This document shows, one piece after another, positions 1-11,141 of a DNA stretch of 64,000 nucleotides. The notes beneath the pieces were generated by a model. It ran no database searches and was not told where the DNA came from. It saw only the letters and a list, made by a program, of their open reading frames with translations. Position 1 is the stretch's first letter; every line of letters starts with the position of its first letter. The position numbers and the translations under genes are program-made. Source of the DNA: Mactromeris polynyma (taxonomy: Eukaryota; Mollusca; Bivalvia; Venerida; Mactridae); NCBI GenBank assembly GCA_032209605.1, contig JASFXZ010000001.1, positions 24,928,619 to 24,992,618 of the forward strand, written 5' to 3'.

Positions 1-124
1 CGGTTGTCAGTCCCTACCAGTTGTAGTTAATGTATACATTACTGGAAGAAATATCCGAGACTGCAACACGCCCAAACGTCCATTGTAACGACCTGAACAA
101 ATTCTCCTTGTGCTTTTGGGTTGA

Positions 125-768
125 CTATGTATGGTGGCATATTAGTTAATATTCGTGATAAATTTTCGGTAAGATAAATATCATACAACTAGAAACAGGC
201 TTGAAAGTGCCCATAACTGCCATCTCTTACATTTTTATGATGTATTACACTAGATTTAAGTGGCAACACGAATCTTATCTAGTTTACCACTTATTATGTT
301 ACTTAATAACTCAAATTCGCGAATTTCACTTAAGATTCGTGTTACCACTTATTTATAAAGGCGTTTTTGACTTCTACATGTAAGTGGTAACACGAATCTT
401 ATCTAGTTGACAACTTATTATGTTACTTAATAACTCAAATTCGCGAATTTCACTTAAGATTCGTGTTACCACTTATTCATTTTTGGCTTCTACATGTAAG
501 TGGTAACACGAATCTGAGTTACTAAGTAACATAATAAGTGGTCAACTAGATAAGATTCGTTTTACCACTTAAATCTAGTGTAATACATCATAAAAAGGTA
601 AGAGGTGGCAGTTCTGGGCACTTTCAAGCCTGTTTCTAGTTTTATTATATTTATCACGAATATTTACTAGATAGCTAGATAATTATCGTAATAATTAAGT
701 GGTTAACACGAATTTATTCGCGAACGCTATCATGCTAACTGGTGCAGTAATATGCCACCATAACTATG
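125..768. mobile_element. Fold-back palindromic element
   Basis: A long imperfect inverted repeat. The left arm (about 125-313) pairs with the right arm (about 514-665, with its distal end at 748-768). For example, CTATGTATGGTGGCATATTA at 125 matches the reverse complement of 748-767 with two differences, and the stretch around 205-262 matches the reverse complement of 565-620. The centre holds two direct copies (about 258-351 and 381-472) of a unit that is itself palindromic. The motif AAGTGGTAACACGAATC recurs about seven times in both orientations. The right arm has about 80 bp of extra sequence (665-747). No coding capacity is seen. It is probably a non-autonomous fold-back transposon; the target duplication was not resolved. 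Confidence 0.75.
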
Positions 769-1753
769 CGCTTTGTAATAAAATAGAAATTGCTCAAAAA
801 CCGTCAAGCATCGCCTCTCATACCGATTTATTTATGTGAAATTGAATTTTTTTGTAATATATATATCATAAAATTTGACATAATATGACATAAAATTTGA
901 CGACTATGCACAGGGTTATTGCAGGTTTTGCGCCGATGTCCAATTATAGCCGCATTTGTTTCAGTTTGCCCGGAACACTTCCTAAACACCAACATAACAC
1001 TTATTCCAGGGGACATAATACGTAAGCCCTTAGTTTCAATTCGAGTACTATGATTATCGAACTTACATAATATCATCTATATTGGAAATGTTCAATAATC
1101 ATATTTGAAACGAATTTCTGCAGAACTGGAGAAAGTGCATCTAACCTTTTTCAAGTTCCATCCATTGAAGAAAAATGTGTCTGTCACCGGGAGTGCTTTC
1201 TTTCAAGTAATAATGAGACACAAGTTTTATGTACAAATAGAATCTACTGACTACAAAAGTTCAAATATAAACATCATTATAGGCCAATCCGTTAGATAGA
1301 ACACACAAACACGTAATACAACATTTTGACTCACATTTTGATCATTCTGTGCTTTCTCGGAATATTATATACACAACTCCGTTGTCTAACGTGTCGGGTA
1401 TCTTCAGTGTTTTCAGACATGCTCGTGGGAAGAGAGAATAAACCGCAAACCTAGCACGCTGATACTGTACACAATTGACTGCTAAAAGTTTTTTTTAAAG
1501 TTATGATAGATTTATACATACTCGTGATTGAAATATTGCGCATCCAAACCCCTGCCCGTATTTTATTCACCGATAAAATATAGAAAAATATTTCTTATTT
1601 CTTAAATAAAATCTCATTTTGTGAACAACATATATACAGATACATTATATATTATATAATAAAACACAATTGCTACACAATACCATTCATATATTGAATA
1701 ATAAGAGACTTTTGATATTTCCATTCAATATACAACACACAAATATGATATAA
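769..1753. other. Intergenic, no gene seen
   Basis: AT-rich sequence with short random open frames (828-1076 minus, 1105-1299 plus) that resemble no protein family I recognise. A 20-bp stretch, CTGTGCTTTCTCGGAATA with flanks, near 1347 recurs near 2033 on the other side of the SINE. No other structure was noticed. Confidence 0.6.
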
Positions 1754-2008
1754 AAGTAAAGTGTTTGTTTATTATAGCATGTCGCCCTAATGTAACGGAC
1801 CAGTCATTTCTGACTTATTATTTCTGAGCACAGTTATTTTCTGATTCCCATCCTTTAATGCCAGGTACCAGACAAGTAGGCGCACGGTAACCATTATTTA
1901 ACTAGCTGGTGGCTCAACAACCCGCCATATCAGAACGGACTTCTACTGGGATATCGCCCTTTCACTCTCAAGGCGGATGCCTTTAACCGCTCGACCACGG
2001 GATACGGT
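1754..2008 (-). mobile_element. tRNA-derived SINE, family 1 (reverse copy)
   Basis: Read on the minus strand, this starts with a tRNA-like head (GTGGTCGAGCGGTTAAAGGC, class II Ser/Leu-like A-box region). It continues with a body ending in AAACACTTTACTT. It aligns end to end with the + strand copy at 13096-13341, sharing GTCCGTTCTGATATGG, CAGCTAGTTAAATAATGG and the 3' end. The B box has decayed here, so this is the older copy. No protein is encoded. Confidence 0.8.
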
Positions 2009-2578
2009 ATTATGATTGTTGTTGTTGATCTCTCTGTGCTTTCTCGGAATAATACAATACTAAAGCACATTGATCTAAATAATTATAAAACAATAAATAC
2101 AACATTTAACATCCTTTTACATGTTTTAGTTGTATATTTTCCTATGTATTGAAGATAAACTATATAGATATGCGCTTAAATCGAATGAAATGTTCTGTTC
2201 TGTTCAAATTAAAGACATTATCTATATACATAACATCACAGTCTATATGAAACGTTCATCAATTTTCAATAAAATACATATATAAAGTATTTGCGATCAA
2301 GGAAGTAATATGCACGATCAAACTATGAAAGATACCTATATTCTATTTGCTCGGAAATTGTCTCGGCTAATGAATCCTATAGTATATGTTGGCGCATGAA
2401 AGTGCCATGGTGGGTTGGATAATAACAACTTCTTCTTTTTGACGCCAGTAATAATAAAACTTGTTACAGACAGATATTATTTTTGCGATCATAAAAATAT
2501 TGAAAATTAAGAAACAATTGGATATGAACATGAATATTTTGAGCTTTTGTTCATGAAACATGTATATCCAAGTAGGCA
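2009..2578. other. Intergenic, no gene seen
   Basis: AT-rich spacer between the SINE and the pogo-like element. One short minus-strand open frame (2367-2579) has no recognisable features. Confidence 0.6.
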
Positions 2579-2580
2579 TA

Positions 2581-2605
2581 GGGGAGACCGGGGATAGTTG
2601 TTACA
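2581..2605 (+). repeat. Left terminal inverted repeat of pogo-like element
   Basis: 25 bp identical to the reverse complement of 5167-5191, preceded by TA. It begins GGGGAGACCGGGGATAG. Confidence 0.95.
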
Positions 2606-3216
2606 TTTTTCACGTTTTTCGATATATCTTCTTGATTCATTTGCCGATTTAGATAGTCCATATATCTATGTAAAGCTCATTGTTTGCTGTATATAAAACT
2701 GCATAGCAACGTATACGTGAACAATTATTTCTGCTCGAACCAGCTAGATTTAAGAGGTTAGTGAAATATAACAACTTACCCCACCAATGGGGTAAGTTGT
2801 GACAGAACCCGGGGTAAGTTGTTAGAATTTATATTTGACAATAGAAAAACAGTCAACACATAAAACTTTTATTAAAAACAACAGTTCTAACATTTAACAC
2901 AAAAACATATATGGGACTACCAATTTAATCATCAGTGCTTAATGTTTATTGGTGGTTTTCTAAAAAAAAATCATACATTTATGTATTTTTCTCTTGATTA
3001 TTACACATAATCTTAAAGCGATAAACTGATTTTTCAAAAATATTATTTTCCTTTCGAAGTTCAAGTTCTTTAAGGTGTATTAAAAATCTAACGTATAAAT
3101 GTTTTGCAATGAGTCTTGACGGTCCATGGGTCGATGTTACGGTCAATGATTTTAATCAGCTACCAAACTATAAACACTAATTATTCATCAAAGTATGTGC
3201 AGGAGGTAGACCTAAG

Positions 3217-3453
3217 TTAAAGCAGATCCACTTCCCCATCAGATTCACAATTGTGACAGATGTACACATTGTTTTTGTGGACATTAGTGCACTCCTCATG
3301 CGACCAACCCTTACACCCCTTACTCTGGATCCACGCCTCGCGTGCACGACTATTGGAGTAAGGCTCATCGCATACTAAGCAAAACCATTCCTCTTCGACT
3401 GACGACACCACTTCTGTGTTGGCTTTACTACGTTTCGTCTTCTTCTTTTTCAA
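3217..3453 (-). pseudogene. Transposase fragment, C-terminal zinc-binding tail
   Basis: A minus-strand open region of about 78 codons. It has a lysine-rich start (KKKKTKRSK) and a cysteine/histidine tail with FCLVCDEPYSNS, WIQSKGCKGWSHEEC and YICHNC. This PHD-like zinc knuckle is commonly found at the C-terminus of pogo/jerky-type transposases in invertebrates. A Ser sits where a zinc-binding Cys is usual (WIQSKGC instead of WIQCxGC), suggesting decay. It lies immediately beyond the nested element that separates it from the DDE fragment at 3944-4447. About 300 residues of DDE domain that should join the two parts are missing from this copy, so a deletion occurred as well as the insertion. It stops at 3217-3219. 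Confidence 0.8.
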
Positions 3454-3462
3454 TTCTTTTTA

Positions 3463-3943
3463 TGCCCCCACTCTGAAAAGGGGGGCGGATATAGATTTGC
3501 CTTGTCCGTCCGCCCGTCACAAAATATTGTGTCACTCATATCTCCAAAACTATATGAGCCAGAGTCATAAAACTTTACAGGAATGTTCACCAGCATGTGA
3601 AGTTGTGCACCTGGGGTTTCATATTTGGCTGTGCCCAGTAAGTGCAAAGTTATGGCCCTTGACTTAGTTAAAATATAGCCTACAGAGTATGCAATCTTGC
3701 GTCACTCATATCTCCAAAAATATATGAGCCAGAGTCATAAGACTTTACAGGAATGTTCACATACCTGTAAAATTGTGAACCTGGGGTTTCATATATGGTT
3801 ACGCCCAGTAAGTGCAAAGTTATGGCACTTGACTTATCACCATAATCAGTACAGTTGTTCACTTGGTAAGGTTGATATCCATTCACAAACTGTGAGCAGA
3901 ATAATAGCATTTGCTTTTGTGACAAAGGCTGCAAGTGGGGGCA
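3463..3943. mobile_element. Nested non-autonomous element with TGCCCCCACT ends
   Basis: 481 bp bounded by 10-bp inverted ends, TGCCCCCACT (3463-3472) and AGTGGGGGCA (3934-3943). It contains two tandem copies of a 170-bp segment (GTCACTCATATCTCCAAAA at 3531 and 3701; GGGGTTTCATAT and AGTGCAAAGTTATGGC in both). It lies inside the transposase remnant, so it inserted after the pogo-like element. It resembles the elements at 11142 and 33437 in plan: TGCCCCC-type end, short GTCC/GTCG run, then tandem segments of 100-200 bp. Confidence 0.75.
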
Positions 3944-4447
3944 ATACAGCCTTCAGGTCCATCACGGATGAAGTGATTGTAAAATTTCATCTGAGGAAAG
4001 ACGAACATTGGTGGAACAGTGTTTCCTGATGCACTTACTTCCACGCACGTTAGTGCCCCGATTTGCTTACCCCCCTTTGGACCTACGACACTTGTCGGTT
4101 TCTGTACCGTTGCGGTGCCCGTTTCGTCGACATTCCAAAATTTAATGTCATATGGCATGATGTGGTCCTTTTCTAGTACTGTTTCAAGTTGTCCGAAGAA
4201 TCTATCAACATTACCTCTATTAAAACTGGTCGCACTGGATAGACTAGTGGCCTCTGGTGTCCGAATGGATCGAGACGGAGTGCGTTTCAGAAAACCCGAA
4301 AACCAGTCGGGTCCGGCAGACCTATCGCGGCTCCATTGATCAGGCATTTTCACTCCGAATTCAAGAGCGCATTCATATGCTAGGACTCTAACAGCCTCGG
4401 GTGATAAACCGAAATATATGTTTGCTGCCCTTATGATATAGACTTTT
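3944..4447 (-). pseudogene. Transposase fragment, N-terminal and start of DDE_1 domain
   Basis: This minus-strand open region carries the part of a pogo/jerky-like transposase that links the DNA-binding N-terminus to the DDE_1 nuclease domain. Visible landmarks are FGLSPEAVRVLAYECALEFG, MPDQWSRDRSAGPDWFSGFL, a SIRTPEATSLS block, WNVDETG (holding the first catalytic Asp, codon near 4126-4128), GPKGGKQIGALT and NTVPPMFVFPQ. This order is typical of the family. The frame is open upstream only to about 4447, where a stop occurs, so the helix-turn-helix/CENP-B-type binding domain is not present in continuous form. At the downstream end the frame is broken just after PEGC by the nested element at 3463-3943. 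The second and third catalytic acidic residues are absent. It is a dead gene; assignment to the pogo/Tigger superfamily is strong. Confidence 0.85.
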
Positions 4448-5166
4448 TAAACGTTCTCGTGATCAGTTGAAAATACTAGTTGAGGTGATCTATATCCTAT
4501 TTGTAAATCACGTGAACCCATTACTTGTGCTTGCTTTACGTATCGGCAGAGTCATTGGGTTCATACCAATGTCCAAGGCCACGGAAGGCCCTAAAAATAG
4601 TTTCCCCTATATTTGTCTTCCGTATGTAGTTTCTCATCATTATGGAATAAAAGGGAACATTCTGTATAGCTAATAGCATTAAAATGATGTAGATACACAG
4701 TTTAAATGCACATGATATTGTAAGAGCATTGTTTTTTGTTAACATTTACTAGTAAATCAACGAACGGGGCAAGTTGTTACAGTGTAACATCGTGCCCCCT
4801 GCTCAATGTATCAAGTTGCCCCGACAGTACTACAAGTAACAAAATCCAAGGGAGACAACTTTTGTATGATGCTTCGTCATCGATGAAATCATAATTTTAA
4901 ACGCAAGTCATTACTTAGTCATAATGCATTTATAAATCATCAGATACGTTAAATACGTGAACGTGAAACGAAACAGTTATAAAGTCATCAAAATTTACTT
5001 ACGTGACTTAAAATTGAACTTTTTCATCTAGAAACAATGGTTTGAGTTTTTGGTGTTCACAGGCTCCATTAAAGATAGCGGCTGTCAATGTCAACATATA
5101 CGCGTCATATGTGATGTGATATACAACGTCATCAACTAATTATTTGCAATGTAACAACTTGCCCCG

Positions 5167-5191
5167 TGTAACAACTATCCCCGGTCTCCCC
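5167..5191 (-). repeat. Right terminal inverted repeat of pogo-like element
   Basis: 25 bp, the exact inverse of 2581-2605, followed by TA at 5192-5193. Confidence 0.95.
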
Positions 5192-5193
5192 TA

Positions 5194-8100
5194 CTATCGG
5201 TTACTTCTGAACTATATTCTATACAATATACAGATCAATCTCAGTCGTTGAGCGTCTTGTAAACATAATATTCTACAGCAAACGTTTGTATTAGTTTTTA
5301 TCAGCGTACTTAATCACTTGAAAGTGGAAACCATTGATTATTTCGATAAGTTATACACTGATCAGTATAGACATGTAGTTGTCATGTGGACATTTACGCA
5401 TTGTTAACATCAGCTTTTCAATATGAATGTTGTACTCTGTAACGAACCCACTAGATCACGATTATTTAAATACATTGGAGAGATAACAATACTCATAACG
5501 CATTCAATAATGAAAAAAATCTCAATTTTTTTTCAAAGATCGATTGTTCTTCATTCTACCCGTACGTTGGTGGTTCGGATACGGTACTTTTGTCGTGTCT
5601 TTGTCATTATTTATAACCTAACCGCACGCGCGCTGTGACGTCACTGAACAAAATAAAAAAAATTGGATTTATTATTATCTCGCAAAATGACCATACTCAC
5701 AAAATCATTTCAAACTGTAGTTTTACTTCATAGAAATAAATGCCATTTAGATTTTCGGTATGAAATCTAAATACATTTTAATCAATCAGTTTCATAGACA
5801 ATATTCACTTCATGTGGTGATAAAACCGGAAGTTTTGAATTGAAATGTCAAAACAGTGTCAGTGTTGACAGATTTTTTTTTTGAACAGCGAGAAGTCTTT
5901 GATGCACGTAAGGTAACATGTATTTTCTGTTACGTGCTATGTTTGTTCTATATTTTTGTTCGTATAGACCGACGATCAATTGGTTTGAATTTCCCGCGTT
6001 TAGCCATTCATTGAGTCGTTTGATTTGCGCATGTACAGCCATGTACTGTACTCTGGACTGTAGGCTAGTAGCACCATCTCTTAAAGGTGTATCTGGCTGA
6101 TCTTTACCTAACAATTTGAATGGGCTTCGTGATCCGGTATTGTTGTTACATATGCTAAAACATCCTTAATAAGAACCATTACAATGTATAACCAATTAAA
6201 ACAAGCGTGTGTTGTCATACTAACTGACACAACTTGTAAAAACCCGCTTGTTTAAAAACCGGAAGATTTTCATAAATAATACTAAAGGTATTACACTATT
6301 AGTGTATCCTTTGATAATACATATTGATTGATGCTTATTGTACATGAAATATGTTTTTCTTGTTTCTTTAGGTAAACAAATGAAAAAAAGTCATAATAAT
6401 AACTTACGACCTCTATAGGCTCTAATAATAACATTAGGCTACTGGTTTGAAATCTATAATTATTTAGAAATGCTTCAAGTTATTGTTATTAAAACATGCA
6501 CGGATGAATTCTTAGTTTATTAAACAGCACACGCTCAAATTTCAGGGATTGTGAAGTTGGCGATTCGAACGTATCGAGATTGCTATTTGTGTATTTAGTG
6601 CGAACATCTTGCTTTGGTAAATTGTCACCAATACATGATGCCTACTCCTCTTAATTTCTGGCCATTGGTTTCAGGTAATAATGTATTGACAGTTTCTTAT
6701 ATATCATTTATATAACAACAACTGAATAAGATGCTCATACCTAATGGAGTGCAAACCGCATTGCAGTTTCAAAGCAAATCCGACTTCGAAATTATTCCGC
6801 CGTTACTCTAAGTAATACACTAACGTCTGTGATAGTCTGATTTGACCCTAACTTGGACAATTTTGTAGCGCACTAAAAGCACTAAAAGCTGACGATAAAT
6901 GTACATTAGCTTCTTGCTGTTCGAGAAGACGTTTAAAATTTCTTTAAAGAACAAATATAGTGGTAATATGCACAAAATGCCACCACCCCCACTGTAGCTA
7001 TGTTTTCAAATGATGCAAGATTCTTTAAACAATTGTGAAATGAAATAAAAAAGACATTGTGCTTGTGAATATTTCTGCAAGGTTATATCAATACTTGTAC
7101 TGCCAAGCAGTTCAACGAAAAGAATGTTGCTGGCTACCAAGATGGTTGAATATTGGCTAAAGTTTAGCAAACTGTCTTGACCAATTCCTTTAGATTCACT
7201 GTTTTCAACTTTCACCTCAATTCGCCGAGGAATTTCAGGAAAGAAATTGTTCGTGAAACTAGAACGGACGGCGATCAATTTAGCTCACCGTAGCACTTTT
7301 TGCACCATCGTCTTAAGGGAAAACAAAACAGTATGGGACAGTTGACAGCAATTTAGAATGGCCCTATGAACTGGTCAATATAAGTCTATAATTCGTATTG
7401 AATACGTCATTGTTCCTTGGTTACACATATAATAGCTGTATAAACTTCTCCATCACCGTTCATCATGCAATCAAATGTGCGTATATCGTCAACTCAATAT
7501 TCACTCGTCTTGTGTTGTCTCACTTCAAAATTTGTATTTGTTGGCGGTTATATATTGTATGCCAACTTGCAACTTCTTATGCAAAACACTCGACTATAAA
7601 TTGTAGCTTTTAGACAGGATTTGCTCATGAAAATTACGATGTAACCTGACAAATGTCTGCATAGTAACAATACATAATTATCGTCTAGGAAATACACACA
7701 TACGTACTCAGATTATTATTGGCAGATAGTGAGTGATGTTTCATGACGATATATTATTTAAATGATTTAGAAATTTTCAATTGACAATGCACGATGGATC
7801 TCTATTAGAACCTTTTAGATATGCATGTGCACGTTCCTGTTGCGTCTCCAATGTATAAATTACTGATTTTGTCATGAAATTAATCGAAATTGCAACTTTA
7901 AATGAATTAGTAAGTACTTCTTAGTCTGTCGAGTGAAATCCATTCCTCGTTACTTCAAGACACGTTACTTCATTTATTCATTCGAATTTGATGCTGACAC
8001 CTGACTGCCTTCTTTAAACTTCACAACTGGTCGTTTACTATATCAAATAAGTATAACATATCACAGCAGCTTCAGCGCTTTCTTTATTAACACACTCAGC

Positions 8101-11100
8101 CAATAAATGCCTTTGGTTTTAACAAAAAGGTACATGCCAAACAATGCGAGACTGTTACACAGTCTATGTTGAGAGTGGAATAAGTTGCAAATGTAAGGCA
8201 AACGATAAATACTATGTTATTTTTGCCATCGCAATGCTTGAGAGAGAAAGCCGGTAGCTTGGTCGATACGTGTCCCACTTGTTTCTCGTGAATATAAAAA
8301 TATTTTCTACATAAATCATGCGAGATAGTATGTCTTCCATGAACTGTATCGCCGATTTGGGCTCATTTGACATTCATTACATGCTAAACAATTCACAGAA
8401 TGACTGAAATATGTTTCTGCGACTTCATTGCTTCAAGACAATCGACAGAGTGACGTCACTAGTACCTAAATCGTTCATAATGGTACCATTAACATGTATA
8501 CTTAAATGCAATGATGTATTGTTGATGAATAATATTCAATATTTTATTATGTTGAAAAATCTGATTAATATGAACAGCATATGTCTAGCTGAGACTGTTG
8601 TGATCGCAAAGATGAGGAACGTCCCCCGCAGAATCATTAGTCGGCGGTCTTGCATATATCTGTATGGTTCAATCTTGGCTCAAAGTTGCTCTTAATACGG
8701 TCGAACAAACATGCGGCGGTTCTGCTGGAATGATAATTGCATATTTGTATACAATTTAGAATTGGAAAACACAGATATAACTCATTCAACCTAGCATTTG
8801 CCTCTGTTCTGTCTAAATATATGCATAAATGACGGTGATAACTTGAGATACGCTGATATAAAACTACAAATGTATCGCTAAAACTGTGCATTTCTGGGGA
8901 AATTAATATTACAGCGGATGAGTTCTAGTCTGTTGAGTGACCGGTCAGATACATGTAATTACTTCCGGTGTGACAATAACCCGTTTTCTATTACGCACGT
9001 TGATACACTTTGAATGGATGACAGAATCGAAGTATTTCAACAGAACGCAAAGTTAAAGTAAATATTTTCAGTCCAGTTTGTTTGTGAAGACAATTGATGG
9101 TCATATAAGTACGCTGTGTTTTAGGTCTACGGCAACGTCTCGGTTATACGAAGATGGGGCGCGAATAGATCCGCGACCTTCCGTGACCGTGACACACTCT
9201 CTTCCACTGAGACCATCGGGCCAGACATAGTCATAGAAAAAGATTTTGTGAGTATTTGGTCTCGATGTGCATGTTCAAATCCACTGTTTATTGTTCCTTG
9301 GAAATATAAATCTGCGACCTTTGTTGGCTAGTTAAATGTACTCAATACGTTGAAAAAAACGCGCAGTTTTATACCTGTGACATGTCTTTTAAGCGTCATT
9401 TTAGTGTATTTTGAAACACATTTGTATATGAAAATATCAGTAGATGGAAAGAAACGTTTGCTTCAAATAATATCATGTTAAGTTCTTATCTCGCATTCCT
9501 AGAAAAGTTCATGAAATTTGAGAAAACTTACATTTCGCTTTTATTAAATGTACTATTTGTATTGTATTGTATATAATCGGTATAAATTGGAAGGAATCTA
9601 AATCACATAATCTACTACATGTATACAATGTATATCACATTGTTTTCTTGTACACACCTTACCACTTAGTTGTCGTTCACAGGAATTAATTATATTCAAC
9701 ATCAGTAAACTTTTGACTTCAATTATGCGGACCCGATCCTTACGTTGATTATTATTAGCACTTCAAGTCTCAGTTTGCTCAAATTGTAAACGTATTTCTG
9801 ATGAATGCGTCAATCCTAAAATATTTATCGTAAACACGCTATATAAAAACATCTTATGTTCAACATAAAATGTCCCCAGGGTAAGTTGGACTTAGTACGA
9901 TTTTCTCACATGGGTGAACTTGTCCAGACTAAATATAACGAAACACCAATGCACTCGAATCGTTTCCATAGCTATATGAGGGTTGATAATGAATTCAATT
10001 AGTTAAAAGGCATGTTTCTCGTGATTTGGTTCACGCATTTGTTTGTGGTATTCAGTGGAATTCATTCACTTGTAAGTTATAGAGAGCTAATGTTTACCAG
10101 ACTGAAAGAAAGCACACTTGACAGTCTTACATTCAACCTAGGACTTTCTTATTTTAAGGGAATATTATTTTAACGATGTGAATTGTTTACATATTTCTTT
10201 AATCTCTTAAACTTGTCTTACGTAATTAGTTTTTCCTCTAGGGGCTGATTCTCTAGGGTCATTCTGATCATTTTTGACTGGAGTTTACAATGTTATAGCC
10301 AAATTACCTATACTATGGAGAACAATTTACCCATAAGCCATTATCCATGGGGTCAATATGTTTATTTTGAAATTGTAGGGGTATCGCACAATTCCCCTTA
10401 GATTCTCATCACGATTCTCATCACGGTGTTCCCTATATATATGGAACAAACTATGTATTATCCGCACAACCGATCTGCCACACGAATCCAACCAAACGAA
10501 ACACGCCATAGACTCATCAATATACAATATACTCAATAACAACCTGGACACAAAAACAGAAGCATAAAGGCTTATAAATTGCCCAAATACACACAAAGAT
10601 GCCGCTATTTATTCCTTCACATTTGATAAAGTCAAAACATCATAGTACACATGGATGTTGTTTTGCTCTATAAGGAAAGTGTCATTATCTGAAATAGTTT
10701 TCCTATTTCAAAGAAATTGTGAAGATTATTGCGAACATTAAAGGTCTCAGGGTCATTATATACGTTTTAAGTTAAAACTTTTAACTCATTAATTTCTCTC
10801 GCAACGCCATTTAATAATACACTGACTGTCAGATTAATTCAATATCAAAGTTTATTCACAACATGAAAACCTATAAAAATGAAAGTTTCATCATTTATTA
10901 ATATGCTTCAAAATTGTTTAAAACTCGTAATTACAAATCAAAAATGCACCAATGTCAAGTTTATTATCTTTACACTTTTGAATACCCATGCATTAGTAAA
11001 AAAGAACATATCCTTTCGACTTAACCAAACTTTAACAAATGTAGAAGTTGAAATTGGAAAGCGTCGGGTGTTTGAAAAAGACATTTACAAACGTTTGTCA

Positions 11101-11141
11101 AAATATTTAGCCATTTTTCATGGTTTGATAGTGATTGATTA
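5194..11141. other. Intergenic, mostly unique AT-rich DNA
   Basis: About 5.9 kb without a supported gene. Short open frames occur by chance, and the only one with protein-like composition is listed separately (5848-6114). A tRNA-like stretch at about 9125-9225 was considered and rejected. No tandem array or inverted repeat of note was seen. Confidence 0.5.
5848..6114 (-). CDS. Possible unassigned exon or gene fragment
   Basis: A minus-strand open frame of about 88 codons with unusually protein-like composition. It is rich in Leu, Gln, Asn and Arg, with no low-complexity sequence, and segments such as VQYMAVHAQIKRLNEWLNAG and NIARNRKYMLPYVHQRLLAV look like amphipathic helices. The nominal start is a TTG codon, so if real it is more likely an internal or terminal exon. 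A TTAG/GT sequence on the minus strand just upstream (around 6112) could be a 3' splice site, but its pyrimidine tract is poor. It ends at a stop at 5848, next to a run of Ts at 5873-5881. I do not recognise the family. It could be a terminal exon, a processed fragment or chance. Confidence 0.25.
   Translation of the reverse strand: MLGKDQPDTPLRDGATSLQSRVQYMAVHAQIKRLNEWLNAGNSNQLIVGLYEQKYRTNIARNRKYMLPYVHQRLLAVQKKNLSTLTLF

Larger units (their letters stand above)
2581..5191 (-). mobile_element. Decayed pogo/Tigger-like DNA transposon
   Basis: A 2,611-bp element bounded by perfect 25-bp terminal inverted repeats (2581-2605 and 5167-5191, outer end GGGGAGACCGGGGATAG). It is flanked by TA on both sides (2579-2580 and 5192-5193), the expected target duplication for the Tc1/mariner/pogo superfamily. 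Subterminal repeats of GGGGTAAGTTGT or GGGGCAAGTTGT type occur near both ends (about 2780-2822, 4765-4825, 5150-5165) and may be transposase-binding sites. Inside, on the minus strand, lie remnants of a pogo/jerky-type transposase, interrupted by a smaller element at 3463-3943 and missing the middle of its DDE domain. It cannot be autonomous now. The perfect ends suggest recent mobilisation, perhaps by a relative elsewhere in the genome. Confidence 0.9.

Noticed and set aside
9125..9225. tRNA-like stretch on the minus strand (GGTCTCAGTGGAAGAGA and GGATCTATTCGCGCCCC)
   Set aside because: The B-box match is poor, no cloverleaf is apparent, and no second copy was seen. It may be an old SINE head but cannot be supported.
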